Positions 14,472-24,027 of a DNA stretch of 32,448 bases are shown here, in pieces. A model generated the notes under the pieces. The model saw only the letters and a program-made list of their open reading frames with translations. It made no database searches and was not told where the DNA came from. Made by a program: the position numbers and the translations under genes. Location: positions 1 to 32,448 of the forward strand of contig CAMDPZ010000025.1 of assembly GCA_945905765.1 (NCBI GenBank), written 5' to 3'. The DNA comes from Nitrospira lenta. Lineage in GTDB: Bacteria > Nitrospirota > Nitrospiria > Nitrospirales > Nitrospiraceae. The stretch's first letter is position 1. Each line of letters starts with the position of its first letter.

Positions 14472-16094
14472 CTAGAATCCCCAGGCCAGGCTGAGGGTAT
14501 TGACGAGGCGGTTGTAGTTGAACATGAAGGGGAGGTTGGCGCGGCTGAAGGTGGCTTGGACGTCATAGGCGAGGACGAAGTTGCGCGGGAGGGGTTGTTC
14601 GATGCGGAAGACATGGTTCTGTTCGTAGACCTCTTGCCTGACCGTGCCTGGGTCGTCTGGAGGGAAGATGGAGTTGGTATTCCGGTATTTTCGGTAGTGG
14701 AAGTCGAAATCGTACTTCAGCCTCATCTCCCACCAGGGCAACGTGTATTGCCCCCCGAGAAGCAGCCGGTGTCCGTGATAGGACCAGTGGAGGCCCTTGG
14801 CGTCATCCATGTCGTGCTGATAGCCGAGACGGATGATGTGCCGGTCGTTGTTGAATCGGAAGGCATGGGTGACGCCGACCATCCAGTTCTTGGCGTCGCG
14901 GTTCTCCGCCGGATTCGTGCCGCCTCCGATGAGGAACAGATCGGAAAAGTCTTTGACTTGCAGCCGGCCCAGCAGGCTGGTGAGATGGCGGTCGTTCTCG
15001 ATCAGCGTGGCGACGAGGCTGCCGGAATGCCGGTTCATGAAGCGGCTCCCGCTCAAGGTTGTATAATCGTAGGTGTATTGTCCTGCCAGGTGAAACGGCA
15101 TCGAGCCTACGGTGCCGGACTTCGTCAGGCCTGCTCCGCCTAACAGATTCTCGATGTTGAAGAACGGCAGGTCGTTGTTGAAGGTCTTAAAATAGGACGC
15201 GGTGACCGTCGATTCCCAGCCGGGAGCCCGGAACCAGGCATAGTCGCCGCGAGCCGACAGCAGTTCGCCGGGTGAATGGCTTTTTCTGTTTCGCAGATCG
15301 GCGAGCAGGGCATCGTTGAGAGAGTTGGGGTCGATGGCCTGGCCTCCCAGCGGATTGATCGAGACATTGGTGTCGTAGTAGGCCCCCATGCGCAGTTCGC
15401 CGTGGAGCCGCCGGTCCCGGGCCTGTGCGGTGACGATGGTATCGCGTAACCGGTCGGCTGTGCCGGTCAGAGGGGAGACGGTGCGTATGCGGCTGGCCTC
15501 CTCCAATGAACTGATGGCTTGTTCCGGGAGACCGGTGATCGCCAACGCCAGCCCTGAATAAAACTTCGCGAGTTGCTGGAGCTCCGGATCGGTGATCCTG
15601 CCTGACCGAAAGGCCGTGACGGCGCCGGCATATTCCTTCTGCCGGTAGCGGAGAAAGCCGAGGTAGTAGGCGAGGTTCTCCGTCTGAGGCTGCGCGGCGA
15701 AGACTTTTTCGAAAAGCGGTTTGGCCTGGTCGTATTGTTCGAGCCGGAAATGTGCCAGCCCAAGCTGGTAGGCGATGGCCGCATCATTCGGGGCCAGCTG
15801 TCTGGCGCGGTCCAAGGCTGTAATGGCCTGGGCATATTGCTCCTGGCTGGTGAGGACGATGCCCATCTGGTAGAGCGCTTCGATGTGATCCGGATTGATG
15901 GCCAATGCTTCACGGAGCATGGCCAGCGCGGCATCGTACTTTTTGTCTTCATAGTCGAGGATGGCTTGGGCCACGTAGACGTCCGCTTCCGAGCTTTGCG
16001 CGAAGGCTGAGGGAATCGCCTGCAGCAAACTGATTCCAGTAAGGAAGAAGAGTATGGCAACTGCTTTCCTCACGCCCTTTTGTCTGTGGGCCAT
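14472..16094 (-). CDS. TPR-repeat outer-membrane beta-barrel protein
   Basis: From the ATG at 16094 the 540-residue protein has a signal peptide (about 1-32, cut near AFA-QSS). About five TPR units follow (37-225), for example AALAMLREALAINPDHIEAL, YAQAITALDRARQLAPNDAA and YDQAKPLFEKVFAAQP. The second half (about 255-540) alternates short amphipathic strands (GELRMGAYYDTNVS, FHLAGQYTYDYTT, RLGYQHDMDD) and ends in Phe (LSLAWGF), the usual signature of an outer-membrane barrel inserted by BamA. The layout resembles SlaM-type surface-assembly or porin-like proteins. A frame opening at 16169 would bury the signal peptide. It is convergent with the FecR gene, with 153 bases between; no strong terminator is visible there. 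Confidence 0.78.
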   Translation of the reverse strand: MAHRQKGVRKAVAILFFLTGISLLQAIPSAFAQSSEADVYVAQAILDYEDKKYDAALAMLREALAINPDHIEALYQMGIVLTSQEQYAQAITALDRARQLAPNDAAIAYQLGLAHFRLEQYDQAKPLFEKVFAAQPQTENLAYYLGFLRYRQKEYAGAVTAFRSGRITDPELQQLAKFYSGLALAITGLPEQAISSLEEASRIRTVSPLTGTADRLRDTIVTAQARDRRLHGELRMGAYYDTNVSINPLGGQAIDPNSLNDALLADLRNRKSHSPGELLSARGDYAWFRAPGWESTVTASYFKTFNNDLPFFNIENLLGGAGLTKSGTVGSMPFHLAGQYTYDYTTLSGSRFMNRHSGSLVATLIENDRHLTSLLGRLQVKDFSDLFLIGGGTNPAENRDAKNWMVGVTHAFRFNNDRHIIRLGYQHDMDDAKGLHWSYHGHRLLLGGQYTLPWWEMRLKYDFDFHYRKYRNTNSIFPPDDPGTVRQEVYEQNHVFRIEQPLPRNFVLAYDVQATFSRANLPFMFNYNRLVNTLSLAWGF

Positions 16095-16187
16095 TCTTGG
16101 GGATGCTCCGGTTCGGTGTTCGTTGGTGCAGGTATGCAGGGGGCGAGGGGGGTTGCTGGCTAGGCCCACGTTCGCAGACTTGGCAGT

Positions 16188-16748
16188 CTAGTTCAAGCTC
16201 ATATGTTCAAGGGCCACAGCGGTGAGCGTGGAAATAACGGTGAGGACCGCGAGATCGTCATGATCCAGGCAGGCATTCCCTCGTTTATTCATCACTTGAA
16301 TCACGCCGATAGGAGCGCCATCCCAGCCTTTGAGCGGGGCTGTAATCATGTCGCGCGTGATGGAGCCGGTCGCCCGGTCGATTTTTTTGAAATGGCGCAT
16401 GTCGGCTTGCGCATCGGACACGATGTCAGGGGTGCCGGTCGTATAGACCGTTCCTGCGATGCTCTCATACCAGGGAACGGCGATGCCTGGGGCTGCGGGG
16501 TTGTCGCCGATGGAATGATGGAAGATCAATGTGCGGGTGTCCGGGTCGGCGAGTAGAATCGATCCATTTTCCGCATCGGCCGCCTCCAGCGCAATGTGGA
16601 GCGCTTGCTCAAGCAGATCTTGCAGTTTCATTTCCTGAGAAAAGAGCTCAGCCATGCGCTGCGCCGCTTCGACTCCTCGTCCCTTGCTGGCGAGGAGCTG
16701 ATTCTGATTGTGCTCGGTTGGCGAATCCGACGAGTAGGATGTGCTCAT
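16188..16748 (-). CDS. GAF-domain protein
   Basis: The 186-residue protein is essentially one GAF domain (about 40-183): LQDLLEQALHIALEAADAE, NGSILLADPDTRTLIFHHS, YESIAGTVYTTGTPDIVSD, MITAPLKGWDGAPIGVIQVM. GAF domains bind small ligands such as cyclic nucleotides, haem or bilins. No output domain is attached, so it would act through a partner. Its upstream position relative to the TPR/barrel gene (93-base gap, same strand) and proximity to a cyclase make a cyclic-nucleotide ligand conceivable but unproven. Two ATGs lie six bases apart (16754 and 16748); AAGGAG abuts the first and has normal spacing for the second, so I used 16748. Confidence 0.8.
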   Translation of the reverse strand: MSTSYSSDSPTEHNQNQLLASKGRGVEAAQRMAELFSQEMKLQDLLEQALHIALEAADAENGSILLADPDTRTLIFHHSIGDNPAAPGIAVPWYESIAGTVYTTGTPDIVSDAQADMRHFKKIDRATGSITRDMITAPLKGWDGAPIGVIQVMNKRGNACLDHDDLAVLTVISTLTAVALEHMSLN

Positions 16749-16885
16749 GGGCATTCTCCTTGTGTGGGAGCCGATATCTGCATGGCGACTCCCCGGAATA
16801 CTACCACTATTGGAGAGGAAAAGTCCTAGGTCATTGCTTGGGGAAGGCCGCTGAGGGGCTCGTGGCACGGCGTCATCCATAAGCA

Positions 16886-16920
16886 CGAAGGCCCCAGCGG
16901 GATCACCGCTGGGGCCTTCG
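16886..16920 (-). terminator. Strong hairpin, probably bidirectional, between groEL and the GAF gene
   Basis: CGAAGGCCCCAGCGG (16886-16900) pairs perfectly over 15 bases with 16906-16920 around the loop GATCA. It lies 47 bases after the groEL stop. Neither strand has a long U-run after it, so it may act as a terminator with help or as an mRNA 3'-end stabiliser. Confidence 0.7.
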
Positions 16921-16926
16921 TTGAAC

Positions 16927-16961
16927 GTCGATAGCTATCAGCTACCAGCCATCAGCTCTGT
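16927..16961. repeat. Degenerate heptanucleotide tandem repeat (GCTATCA type)
   Basis: Five consecutive 7-base units, GTCGATA, GCTATCA, GCTACCA, GCCATCA and GCTCTGT, lie between the hairpin and the groEL stop codon. The period of seven is exact while the units vary. Repeats with the same period but different sequence occur at other junctions in this window. Confidence 0.65.
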
Positions 16962-16966
16962 ACTTT

Positions 16967-18619
<1,653 letters not shown>

Positions 18620-18651
18620 TTAAAAAGTATCGTCGTCGTGAATTGTGGTGC

Positions 18652-18951
18652 TTAGCTATTGAAGACGCCGAGGATGTCTTCTTCCTTGAGGATCAAGCAT
18701 TCCTCGTCTTCGATCCGGAGCTTGCTGCCTGAGTACTTGTCGAAGAGGACTTGGTCGCCGACCTTCACGCTCTCGACCTTCTTGCCGATGCCCTGGACGA
18801 TGCCACGTTGCGGCTTCTCTTTCGCGCTGTCCGGCACGTAGATTCCGCCGGAGGTGCGGTCCAATTCCTCGGTGTAGGTGACGAATACCCGGTCACCCAG
18901 AGGCGAGAACCCCTTGGTTAAGTCCTTCTTCTCTTTGGTTGCAGTGCTCAT
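18652..18951 (-). CDS. groES: 10-kDa co-chaperonin GroES
   Basis: The 99-residue protein has the GroES fold: the N-terminal FSPLGDRVFV strand, the mobile loop LDRTSGGIYVPDSAKEKPQ that contacts GroEL, a GKKVESVKVGDQVLFDKYSG roof and the C-terminal EEDILGVF strand. It has about 13 extra N-terminal residues (MSTATKEKKDLTK) compared with E. coli GroES. The start follows AGGAGGAGG. It heads the groES-groEL operon and caps the GroEL chamber. No CIRCE element is visible upstream, so HrcA control is unlikely; control by RpoH is suggested by the promoter at 19075-19103. Confidence 0.97.
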   Translation of the reverse strand: MSTATKEKKDLTKGFSPLGDRVFVTYTEELDRTSGGIYVPDSAKEKPQRGIVQGIGKKVESVKVGDQVLFDKYSGSKLRIEDEECLILKEEDILGVFNS

Positions 18952-19074
18952 AACGATATCCTCCTCCTAAAGTTAACCCAGTGAAAATAAACGAGATAGA
19001 ACAGGCTCGAACTCGATGGCGTAACCGGCATACTCCCGAACGAGCAGAAACTCTGGTCCGCTGGCACGGGGGTA

Positions 19075-19103
19075 AAGATAGCCTCGGGTTCGTCCAAGTC
19101 AAG
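19075..19103 (-). promoter_or_regulatory. groESL promoter, CTTGAC-N16-CTATCT type
   Basis: On the minus strand CTTGAC is followed after 16 bases by CTATCT (TATCTT at 19080-19075). This resembles the CTTGAC/CTATAT heat-shock sigma promoters known from alphaproteobacteria and is also acceptable for sigma-70. The leader to groES would be about 117 nt. With rpoH immediately upstream, direct RpoH control is likely. Confidence 0.5.
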
Positions 19104-19211
19104 GGGGAGACATGAGGAAATTCTTCCGCGCCCTCAAGAACAGGGACAGCGGAAGCATAACCTATTAAGAATTGGATATTCTAGACCTTCTTTCGGTGGG
19201 GATAGGCGATG

Positions 19212-20210
19212 TCAGATCCGTAAGCGGTCGAAGTCCTTGATATCTTTCTTAATATAGTCGCGTAGACGCTTGATAATGCGGGCCTCCAGCTGCCTGGTCC
19301 GCTCTTTCGTAATGTGGTACTTGGCGCCGAGATCCTCCAGGGTGAGGGGGCTCTCTGAGAGGATCCGGTTTCGCAGAATGTCCTCGTCCCTCTCGTCGAG
19401 CGTTTTGGCGAACTCTGCGAGCTTGGAACGGAAGAGGGCCTGTAATTGGGTCTGCGCCAGCTGTTCGTCCGCCGGTACTTGTTGCGAGGGCAGCACATCC
19501 AGCAGGCTGCCTTCCTGGTCTTCGCCGAGCGGTTGGTCCAGCGAGAGTTCCCAGTTGCCCAGCCTCTGCCCCATCTCGATGACGTCCCGCTCCCGCACAT
19601 TCAAACGGTCCGCCAGGAGCTTCGTATCCGGAGCGAAGCCTTCCCGCTCCAGCTTCGCCTTTTCTTTTTTGAGATTGTAGAACAGCTTCCGTTGGTCCTG
19701 GGTCGTTCCGATTTTGACCAGCCGGTAGGTGTTCAGCAGATAGCGCAGGATGTAGGCGCGCGACCACCAGGCGGCATAGGCGTAAAAGCGCACGTTTTTC
19801 GAGGGGTCGAATTTCTTGATGGCATGCATCAAGCCGACGTTGCCCTCTTGAATGAGGTCCATATGGTCGGCGCCTGTATGGAGGTACTCGGAGGCAATCG
19901 CCAGGGAGACGCGCAGGTTGGCCATGATGAGCTTGACGGCGGCATCGCGGTCCCCGTTGGTGCGATATTCATGGAACAGGCGGAGTTCTTCTTCTTTGGA
20001 GAGGTAGGGGTAGCGGCGGACTTCCGCCAGATATTGCTGAAGTGCCGTGACCGGCGCCACCGCCGTGATATCGGAGGCCAGTTGGCCGTCCGGCGCTGCG
20101 CCGTGAGGCTGTTCAGGGGGTGGATTGATCTCGGCGATCTCATCCTCGGACGGTTCCAGGACCTCCGGTTCGATCGGTTCTTCGTCGAGATCCTTCTTGC
20201 TCGGACTCAT
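19212..20210 (-). CDS. rpoH: RNA polymerase heat-shock sigma factor (sigma-32 type)
   Basis: From the ATG at 20210 the product is 332 residues. It has region 1.2 (about 54-80, ALQQYLAEVRRYPYL), region 2.1-2.4 (about 95-160, DLIQEGNVGLMHAIKKFDPS and YAYAAWWSRAYILRYLL), the RpoH box QRKLFYNL (173-180) that separates RpoH from RpoD and RpoS, region 3, and the region 4.2 helix-turn-helix (about 289-316, TLEDLGAKYHITKERTRQLE). The N-terminus has an acidic Pro/Glu-rich extension of about 50 residues. It should direct transcription of chaperone genes; groES and groEL follow on the same strand after 260 bases. A start six codons upstream (20228) is possible. Neither has a good ribosome site. Confidence 0.88.
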   Translation of the reverse strand: MSPSKKDLDEEPIEPEVLEPSEDEIAEINPPPEQPHGAAPDGQLASDITAVAPVTALQQYLAEVRRYPYLSKEEELRLFHEYRTNGDRDAAVKLIMANLRVSLAIASEYLHTGADHMDLIQEGNVGLMHAIKKFDPSKNVRFYAYAAWWSRAYILRYLLNTYRLVKIGTTQDQRKLFYNLKKEKAKLEREGFAPDTKLLADRLNVRERDVIEMGQRLGNWELSLDQPLGEDQEGSLLDVLPSQQVPADEQLAQTQLQALFRSKLAEFAKTLDERDEDILRNRILSESPLTLEDLGAKYHITKERTRQLEARIIKRLRDYIKKDIKDFDRLRI

Positions 20211-20274
20211 AGCCAGCGAGAATAACATAAGAGACTTTGGCCTGGCGCTGAAAAAGTCCGCTGTTGTCGTTCCC

Positions 20275-20304
20275 TTGCGCGGATGAAAGCCGGTCTCATA
20301 TAGT
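20275..20304 (+). promoter_or_regulatory. Probable promoter of the NarK-like gene
   Basis: TTGCGC (20275-20280), an 18-base spacer and TATAGT (20299-20304) form a plausible sigma-70 promoter. It lies in the 128-base divergent region between rpoH and the porter gene and would give a leader of about 28 nt carrying a GGGAGA. Confidence 0.4.
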
Positions 20305-20338
20305 GGGCGGCTCTGAGGTTGGGAGATCGTTTATTGTG

Positions 20339-21565
20339 ATGACAGAGATGTTTCTCGCGCTGACCCGTGGCCATTGGCCGAGCGTGGTCGGGGCCTGGCT
20401 GCACCTTGCAGTCAGTTTTATGGTGTGGCTGCTAATGGGGGCCTTGAGCCTGACCTTCGCGCAGGATCTCCAGCTCAGCCAGGCTGAGATCGCGCTGGTG
20501 GTGTCGCTTCCTCTGCTGAGCGGCGCGGTGTTTCGCGTGGTTGCCGGCTGGAGCAGCGATTGGTACGGGGCGAAACCGACCGGGGTGCTGATTCTGGTGG
20601 CAGAGCTGGCAGTTGTCCTCTGGGGATGGCTGGCTGTCCAGAGTTACGCCGAGTTGCTGCTGGTGGCCTTCCTGCTCGGTATCGGCGGGGCGAGCTTTGC
20701 TGTGACCTTGCCCCTGGCAGGCCGTACCTATCCCGCCGCTCATCAAGGGCTGGTCTTGGGTCTCGTTGCATCGGGCAATGTCGGCACGGTGCTGATTCTT
20801 TTTGGCGCGCCACGCATAGCGGCCACAGGCGGATGGCACGCGGTCTTCGGATGGATGGTGTGGCCGATTGTTCTCACCCTGGCGGTCTTTCTCCTTCTTG
20901 TGCGCGACGATCGACAGAGCCGGCGAGCCGAACGGGATACCCATTGGTGGCATAGTGTTGCCGCGATGATCCGGCAGCCGAAGGCCTATTGGCTCTGCGG
21001 TCTCTATGCGGTGACGTTCGGCGGGTTCGTCGGGTTTTGCAGTATCCTTCCGCTTTTTTCACACGAGCAATATCACGTGGATGGGATCGCGGCCGGCTCG
21101 ATTGCCGCACTCTGCGGATTGGTGGGCAGTCTCATTCGTCCGTTGGGAGGTCATGCGGCAGACCGGATCGGCGGCCTGCGGACCCTTCTGTTGTCATTGC
21201 CTCTGGTGGTGGGGGGCCTTGCGGTGCTTGGCGACGTGAGCGATGTCCGTATCGCCGTGGTGTTGATTGTCGTGGCAGTGGGAGCGATGGGGGTCGGCAA
21301 CGGGGTCATTCTCCAATTGGCCTCCGAGTGGTTCCCCAGACAGATCGGTCTCGCGTCCGGTGTCGTGGGGGCAGCAGGCGGGCTAGGAGGCTTTCTCCTG
21401 CCTCTCTGGCTGGGGACGCTGAAAGAGGTGACCGGCTCCTACCGGACCGGCTTGTGGCTGTTTGCTGTGGCGGCAGCTTGTGCCTGGGGCACGGTGCTGC
21501 TGGCTGAACGGCGGGCACGCCGGGCCATCAATTCCATGGATGCGCCGGGCAGTTTTTCCCGTTGA
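20339..21565 (+). CDS. narK: Nitrate/nitrite porter, MFS NNP (NarK) family
   Basis: The 408-residue protein has about twelve membrane segments and the two nitrate signature motifs of the NNP family: LPLAGRTYPAAHQGLVLGLVASGNVGT near helix 5 and GVVGAAGGLGGFLLPLWLG near helix 11. The MFS loop-2/3 motif (GWSSDWYGAKP, about residues 70-80) is also present. It should carry nitrite or nitrate across the cytoplasmic membrane, which fits a nitrite-using organism with NirA nearby. I chose ATG 20339; GTG 20336 is adjacent, and a TTG-initiated longer frame from 20264 lacks support. Direction of transport (uptake, export or exchange) cannot be read from the sequence. Confidence 0.82.
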   Translation: MTEMFLALTRGHWPSVVGAWLHLAVSFMVWLLMGALSLTFAQDLQLSQAEIALVVSLPLLSGAVFRVVAGWSSDWYGAKPTGVLILVAELAVVLWGWLAVQSYAELLLVAFLLGIGGASFAVTLPLAGRTYPAAHQGLVLGLVASGNVGTVLILFGAPRIAATGGWHAVFGWMVWPIVLTLAVFLLLVRDDRQSRRAERDTHWWHSVAAMIRQPKAYWLCGLYAVTFGGFVGFCSILPLFSHEQYHVDGIAAGSIAALCGLVGSLIRPLGGHAADRIGGLRTLLLSLPLVVGGLAVLGDVSDVRIAVVLIVVAVGAMGVGNGVILQLASEWFPRQIGLASGVVGAAGGLGGFLLPLWLGTLKEVTGSYRTGLWLFAVAAACAWGTVLLAERRARRAINSMDAPGSFSR

Positions 21566-21586
21566 CAGTGAGGGCCCAAAAAAACA

Positions 21587-21621
21587 ATGTTAAATGTGCA
21601 ATGCTAAATGATAAATTGAGA
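21587..21621. repeat. Degenerate heptanucleotide tandem repeat (ATGNTAA type)
   Basis: Units ATGTTAA, ATGTGCA, ATGCTAA, ATGATAA and ATTGAGA follow one another with a strict 7-base period between narK and ribBA. The sequence is A+T-rich, unlike its surroundings, and occupies the place where a promoter or ribosome site of ribBA would be expected. Confidence 0.6.
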
Positions 21622-21643
21622 GTTCACCGAACATTAACCATTT

Positions 21644-22870
21644 ATGTCCGACATTAAAACCATGGCCTCTCCCTTTCATAGTATCGAAGACGCAATCAAA
21701 GACATCAAAAAGGGGAAATGCATCATCCTCGTCGATGATGAAGATCGTGAGAACGAAGGCGATCTTGTCATTGCCGCCGAACATGTGACGCCCCAGGCCA
21801 TCAATTTCATGGCCAAACATGCCCGTGGATTGATCTGTCTCGCCCTGACCCCTCAGCGGGTGGAAGAGCTCCAGCTGCCGCAGCAGGCGGCGGAGAATAC
21901 CGCCACGTTCGGCACGGCTTTCACCGTGTCCATCGATGCGCGCAAAGACATTACGACCGGCATTTCTGCCGCGGATCGGGCCACGACGATTCATGTGGCG
22001 ATCGATCCGAAGTCGAAGCCAGGTGACTTGGCGAAGCCCGGTCATATTTTCCCCTTGAAGGCGCAGCAGGGCGGTGTGTTGCGGCGGGCCGGGCAGACGG
22101 AGGGTTCGGTCGATCTGGCGCGGTTGGCCGGATTGAATCCCTCCGGCGTGATCTGCGAAATCATGAACGAGGACGGCACCATGGCGCGTGTGCCGGAACT
22201 GGCGAAGTTTGCCAAGGTGCACAAGCTGAAGATGGTCACCATCAAGGCGCTGATTGAATACCGTATGCAGCGCGAGACCTTCGTGCGGCGGATGGCCAGC
22301 GCGCGGCTGCCGACGACGTTCGGCGATTTCGAAGCGGTGGCGTTCGAAAATGAAGTGGACGGTATCACGCACATCGCCCTGGTGAAGGGGCGAGTCGATG
22401 GCGGGGAGCGGACGCTCGTTCGCGTGCATTCCGGTTGCTTGACGGCCGATGTGTTGGGCTCCATTCGCTGCGATTGCCGGGACCAGCTTCATAAGGCGAT
22501 GGACATGATTCAGAAGGAAGGGCGCGGGGTCCTGCTCTATCTGAATCAGGAAGGGCGCGGCATCGGCCTGCTCAACAAGATTCGGGCTTATGGGTTGCAG
22601 GACCAGGGCTGCGATACGGTCGAGGCGAATTTGCAGTTGGGATTCAAGGCAGACCTGCGCGATTACGGCGTGGGAGCGCAGATCCTCGTCAATCTCGGGC
22701 TGCATCAGATCCGGCTCATCACGAACAATCCGCGCAAGATCGTCGGGATCGAAGGCTATGGATTGAAAGTAGTCGAGCGGGTGCCGATCGAGATCCAGCC
22801 AGGCGCGTCGAATGTCCGGTACTTGCGAACGAAGAAGAATAAAATGGGGCACATCTTAAAGAAGGTCTGA
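21644..22870 (+). CDS. ribBA: Bifunctional DHBP synthase / GTP cyclohydrolase II (RibBA)
   Basis: The 408-residue fusion has a DHBP synthase domain (about 8-207) and a GTP cyclohydrolase II domain (about 210-405), the two entry steps of riboflavin synthesis. DHBP synthase keeps [11 protein letters not shown] (Glu36, Glu38), His134 (GHIFPL) and Glu172 ([10 protein letters not shown]), but the metal-binding His of the GHTEA motif is Gln151 ([10 protein letters not shown]). The cyclohydrolase keeps zinc ligands Cys265, Cys276 and Cys278, [18 protein letters not shown] and TVEAN, but the common HSECLTGD is HSGCLTAD (Gly264, Ala268). It starts a plus-strand run with ribH and nusB. Its own stop codon lies in an arm of an inverted repeat. 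The ribosome site is weak; ATG 21662 is an alternative start. Confidence 0.93.
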   Translation: MSDIKTMASPFHSIEDAIKDIKKGKCIILVDDEDRENEGDLVIAAEHVTPQAINFMAKHARGLICLALTPQRVEELQLPQQAAENTATFGTAFTVSIDARKDITTGISAADRATTIHVAIDPKSKPGDLAKPGHIFPLKAQQGGVLRRAGQTEGSVDLARLAGLNPSGVICEIMNEDGTMARVPELAKFAKVHKLKMVTIKALIEYRMQRETFVRRMASARLPTTFGDFEAVAFENEVDGITHIALVKGRVDGGERTLVRVHSGCLTADVLGSIRCDCRDQLHKAMDMIQKEGRGVLLYLNQEGRGIGLLNKIRAYGLQDQGCDTVEANLQLGFKADLRDYGVGAQILVNLGLHQIRLITNNPRKIVGIEGYGLKVVERVPIEIQPGASNVRYLRTKKNKMGHILKKV

Positions 22871-22939
22871 ACGTCAAAAGGTCTTCACGTCGAAAGTCCG
22901 GCGGCAAAGCGTTGCTTGGACTTGAAGACGGTCAGACCT
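22863..22939 (+). repeat. Two-stem inverted repeat starting at the ribBA stop codon
   Basis: AGGTCTGA (22863-22870, containing the ribBA stop) pairs perfectly with TCAGACCT (22932-22939). GTCTTCA (22881-22887) pairs with TGAAGAC (22923-22929). Two imperfect ACGTC-AAAAGTC units also follow the stop. The structure fills the ribBA-ribH gap (90 bases) and could attenuate or stabilise the transcript. Confidence 0.55.
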
Positions 22940-22960
22940 GACGACTCGAGTGACATATCT

Positions 22961-23500
22961 ATGAAATTGCGAAAAGGCTCACAGAATGCGACGGGGTTGC
23001 GGTTCGGGATTATCGTCGCGAAGTTCAATAAGTTCGTCACGGGCAAGCTGTTGAGTGCCTGCGTCGAGGAGTTGACCGAGCGGGGCGTCCATGCCGACGA
23101 TATCGAGGTGGTGCGGGTGCCGGGGGCCTTCGAGCTCCCCTTGGTCGCGCGGACGATGGCGCGGACGCAACAGTTCCATGCGGTGATTTGCCTCGGGGCG
23201 GTTATCCGCGGCGATACGCCGCATTTCGACTACATCAGTGCGGAGGCCAGCCGCGGGATCGGGCAGGCGGCGCTGGATGCCGACGTGCCGATCATCTTTG
23301 GCGTGCTGACGACTCATACGATTGCGCAGGCGATCGAGCGGGCTGATCCGGCCAAGTTCAACCGCGGCGGGGAAGCGGCCAAGTCTGCGATCGAAATGGC
23401 GACGGTCATGCGTTTGTTACGGGCGGGTGAGGAGAATCCGGTGAGCGTGAAACGTGAAACGTCGGCCACAAAGCGGGCGCCGCGAAAGCGCAGGGCCTAG
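22961..23500 (+). CDS. ribH: 6,7-dimethyl-8-ribityllumazine synthase
   Basis: From the ATG at 22961 the 179-residue protein is a complete lumazine synthase: [19 protein letters not shown] at the N-terminus, [14 protein letters not shown], the [17 protein letters not shown] segment with the catalytic His, [17 protein letters not shown] and [17 protein letters not shown]. It condenses the ribBA product DHBP with the pyrimidine intermediate, one step before riboflavin, and forms 60-mer or pentameric shells. The last 25 residues form an extra basic tail ([19 protein letters not shown]); part of it (VKRE) is encoded by a TGAAACG heptanucleotide repeat. The frame is open to a TTG at 22916, but that part has no family match. 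nusB starts 2 bases after the stop. Confidence 0.95.
   Translation: MKLRKGSQNATGLRFGIIVAKFNKFVTGKLLSACVEELTERGVHADDIEVVRVPGAFELPLVARTMARTQQFHAVICLGAVIRGDTPHFDYISAEASRGIGQAALDADVPIIFGVLTTHTIAQAIERADPAKFNRGGEAAKSAIEMATVMRLLRAGEENPVSVKRETSATKRAPRKRRA
23441..23461 (+). repeat. TGAAACG heptanucleotide repeat inside the end of ribH
   Basis: GTGAGCG, TGAAACG and TGAAACG follow in phase and encode part of the basic tail of RibH. The same kind of unit recurs at the end of nusB and at the purL/purF junction. Confidence 0.55.
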
Positions 23501-23502
23501 CT

Positions 23503-23952
23503 ATGGGATCTCGTCATCAAGCCAGGGAGCGCGCGCTCCAGATTTTGTTTCAGTACGATATTCATGGCAAGCCGGGCCTCTGGCTGGATGTGTTCTGGAA
23601 AGAAAACGAGGCTTCGGCCGAGGCGAGAGCCTTTGCGGAACGACTCGTGGCCGGGGTGTTGGAGCAGAAGCCGGAGTTGGACGCCCTCATTACTCAATAC
23701 GCGACCAATTGGAAGATCAGCCGCATGCCGATTGTCGACCGCAATATTTTGCGAGCCGGCGTCTATGAACTGTTGTGGATGGATGATGTGCCGGCCAAGG
23801 TGACGATGAATGAAGCCGTCGAGTTGGCGAAAAGCTTCGGCGACGACGAAGCCTCGAAGTTTGTGAACGGCGTGCTGGACAAGGTTTTGAATCAGGAATT
23901 GACGCTGTCCGCCAAGCGGGCCGAGGCGGGATCTATGAAGCGTGAAGCGTGA
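23503..23952 (+). CDS. nusB: Transcription antitermination factor NusB
   Basis: The 149-residue all-helical protein has the NusB pattern: [18 protein letters not shown] at the N-terminus (the boxA RNA-binding arginine-rich helix), [22 protein letters not shown] in the middle and [20 protein letters not shown], then [12 protein letters not shown]. With NusE (S10) it binds boxA and prevents premature termination in rRNA operons. It is coupled to ribH by a 2-base gap, a ribH-nusB order found in many bacteria. Its last six residues (SMKREA) and its stop codon are encoded within a GCGTGAA heptanucleotide repeat, so the repeat has replaced the original 3' end. Confidence 0.95.
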   Translation: MGSRHQARERALQILFQYDIHGKPGLWLDVFWKENEASAEARAFAERLVAGVLEQKPELDALITQYATNWKISRMPIVDRNILRAGVYELLWMDDVPAKVTMNEAVELAKSFGDDEASKFVNGVLDKVLNQELTLSAKRAEAGSMKREA

Positions 23953-24018
23953 AGCGTATCTCGCAAGAAGTTTTCGCCGTTGGATTCTGCGAACGACGCT
24001 TCACGAGATACGAGCGAC
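23934..24018. repeat. Heptanucleotide repeat block between nusB and purB, with inverted partner
   Basis: TATGAAG, CGTGAAG, CGTGAAG, CGTATCT and CGCAAGA run in phase from 23934. Near the purB start, GCTTCAC, GAGATAC and GAGCGAC form a second set. CGTATCTCG in the first and CGAGATACG in the second are exact reverse complements, so the two blocks can pair around about 40 bases. Confidence 0.55.
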
Positions 24019-24027
24019 GAGGAACCT

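Noticed and set aside
18952..19211. CIRCE/HrcA operator before groES
   Set aside because: No TTAGCACTC-N9-GAGTGCTAA or near match is present.
21566..21643. FMN riboswitch before ribBA
   Set aside because: The gap is only 78 bases, A+T-rich and heptad-repetitive, without the conserved FMN aptamer segments.
21590..22852. 420-codon minus-strand frame opposite ribBA
   Set aside because: It is a shadow of a well-conserved gene, with low-complexity His/Arg/Leu-rich composition typical of antisense frames.
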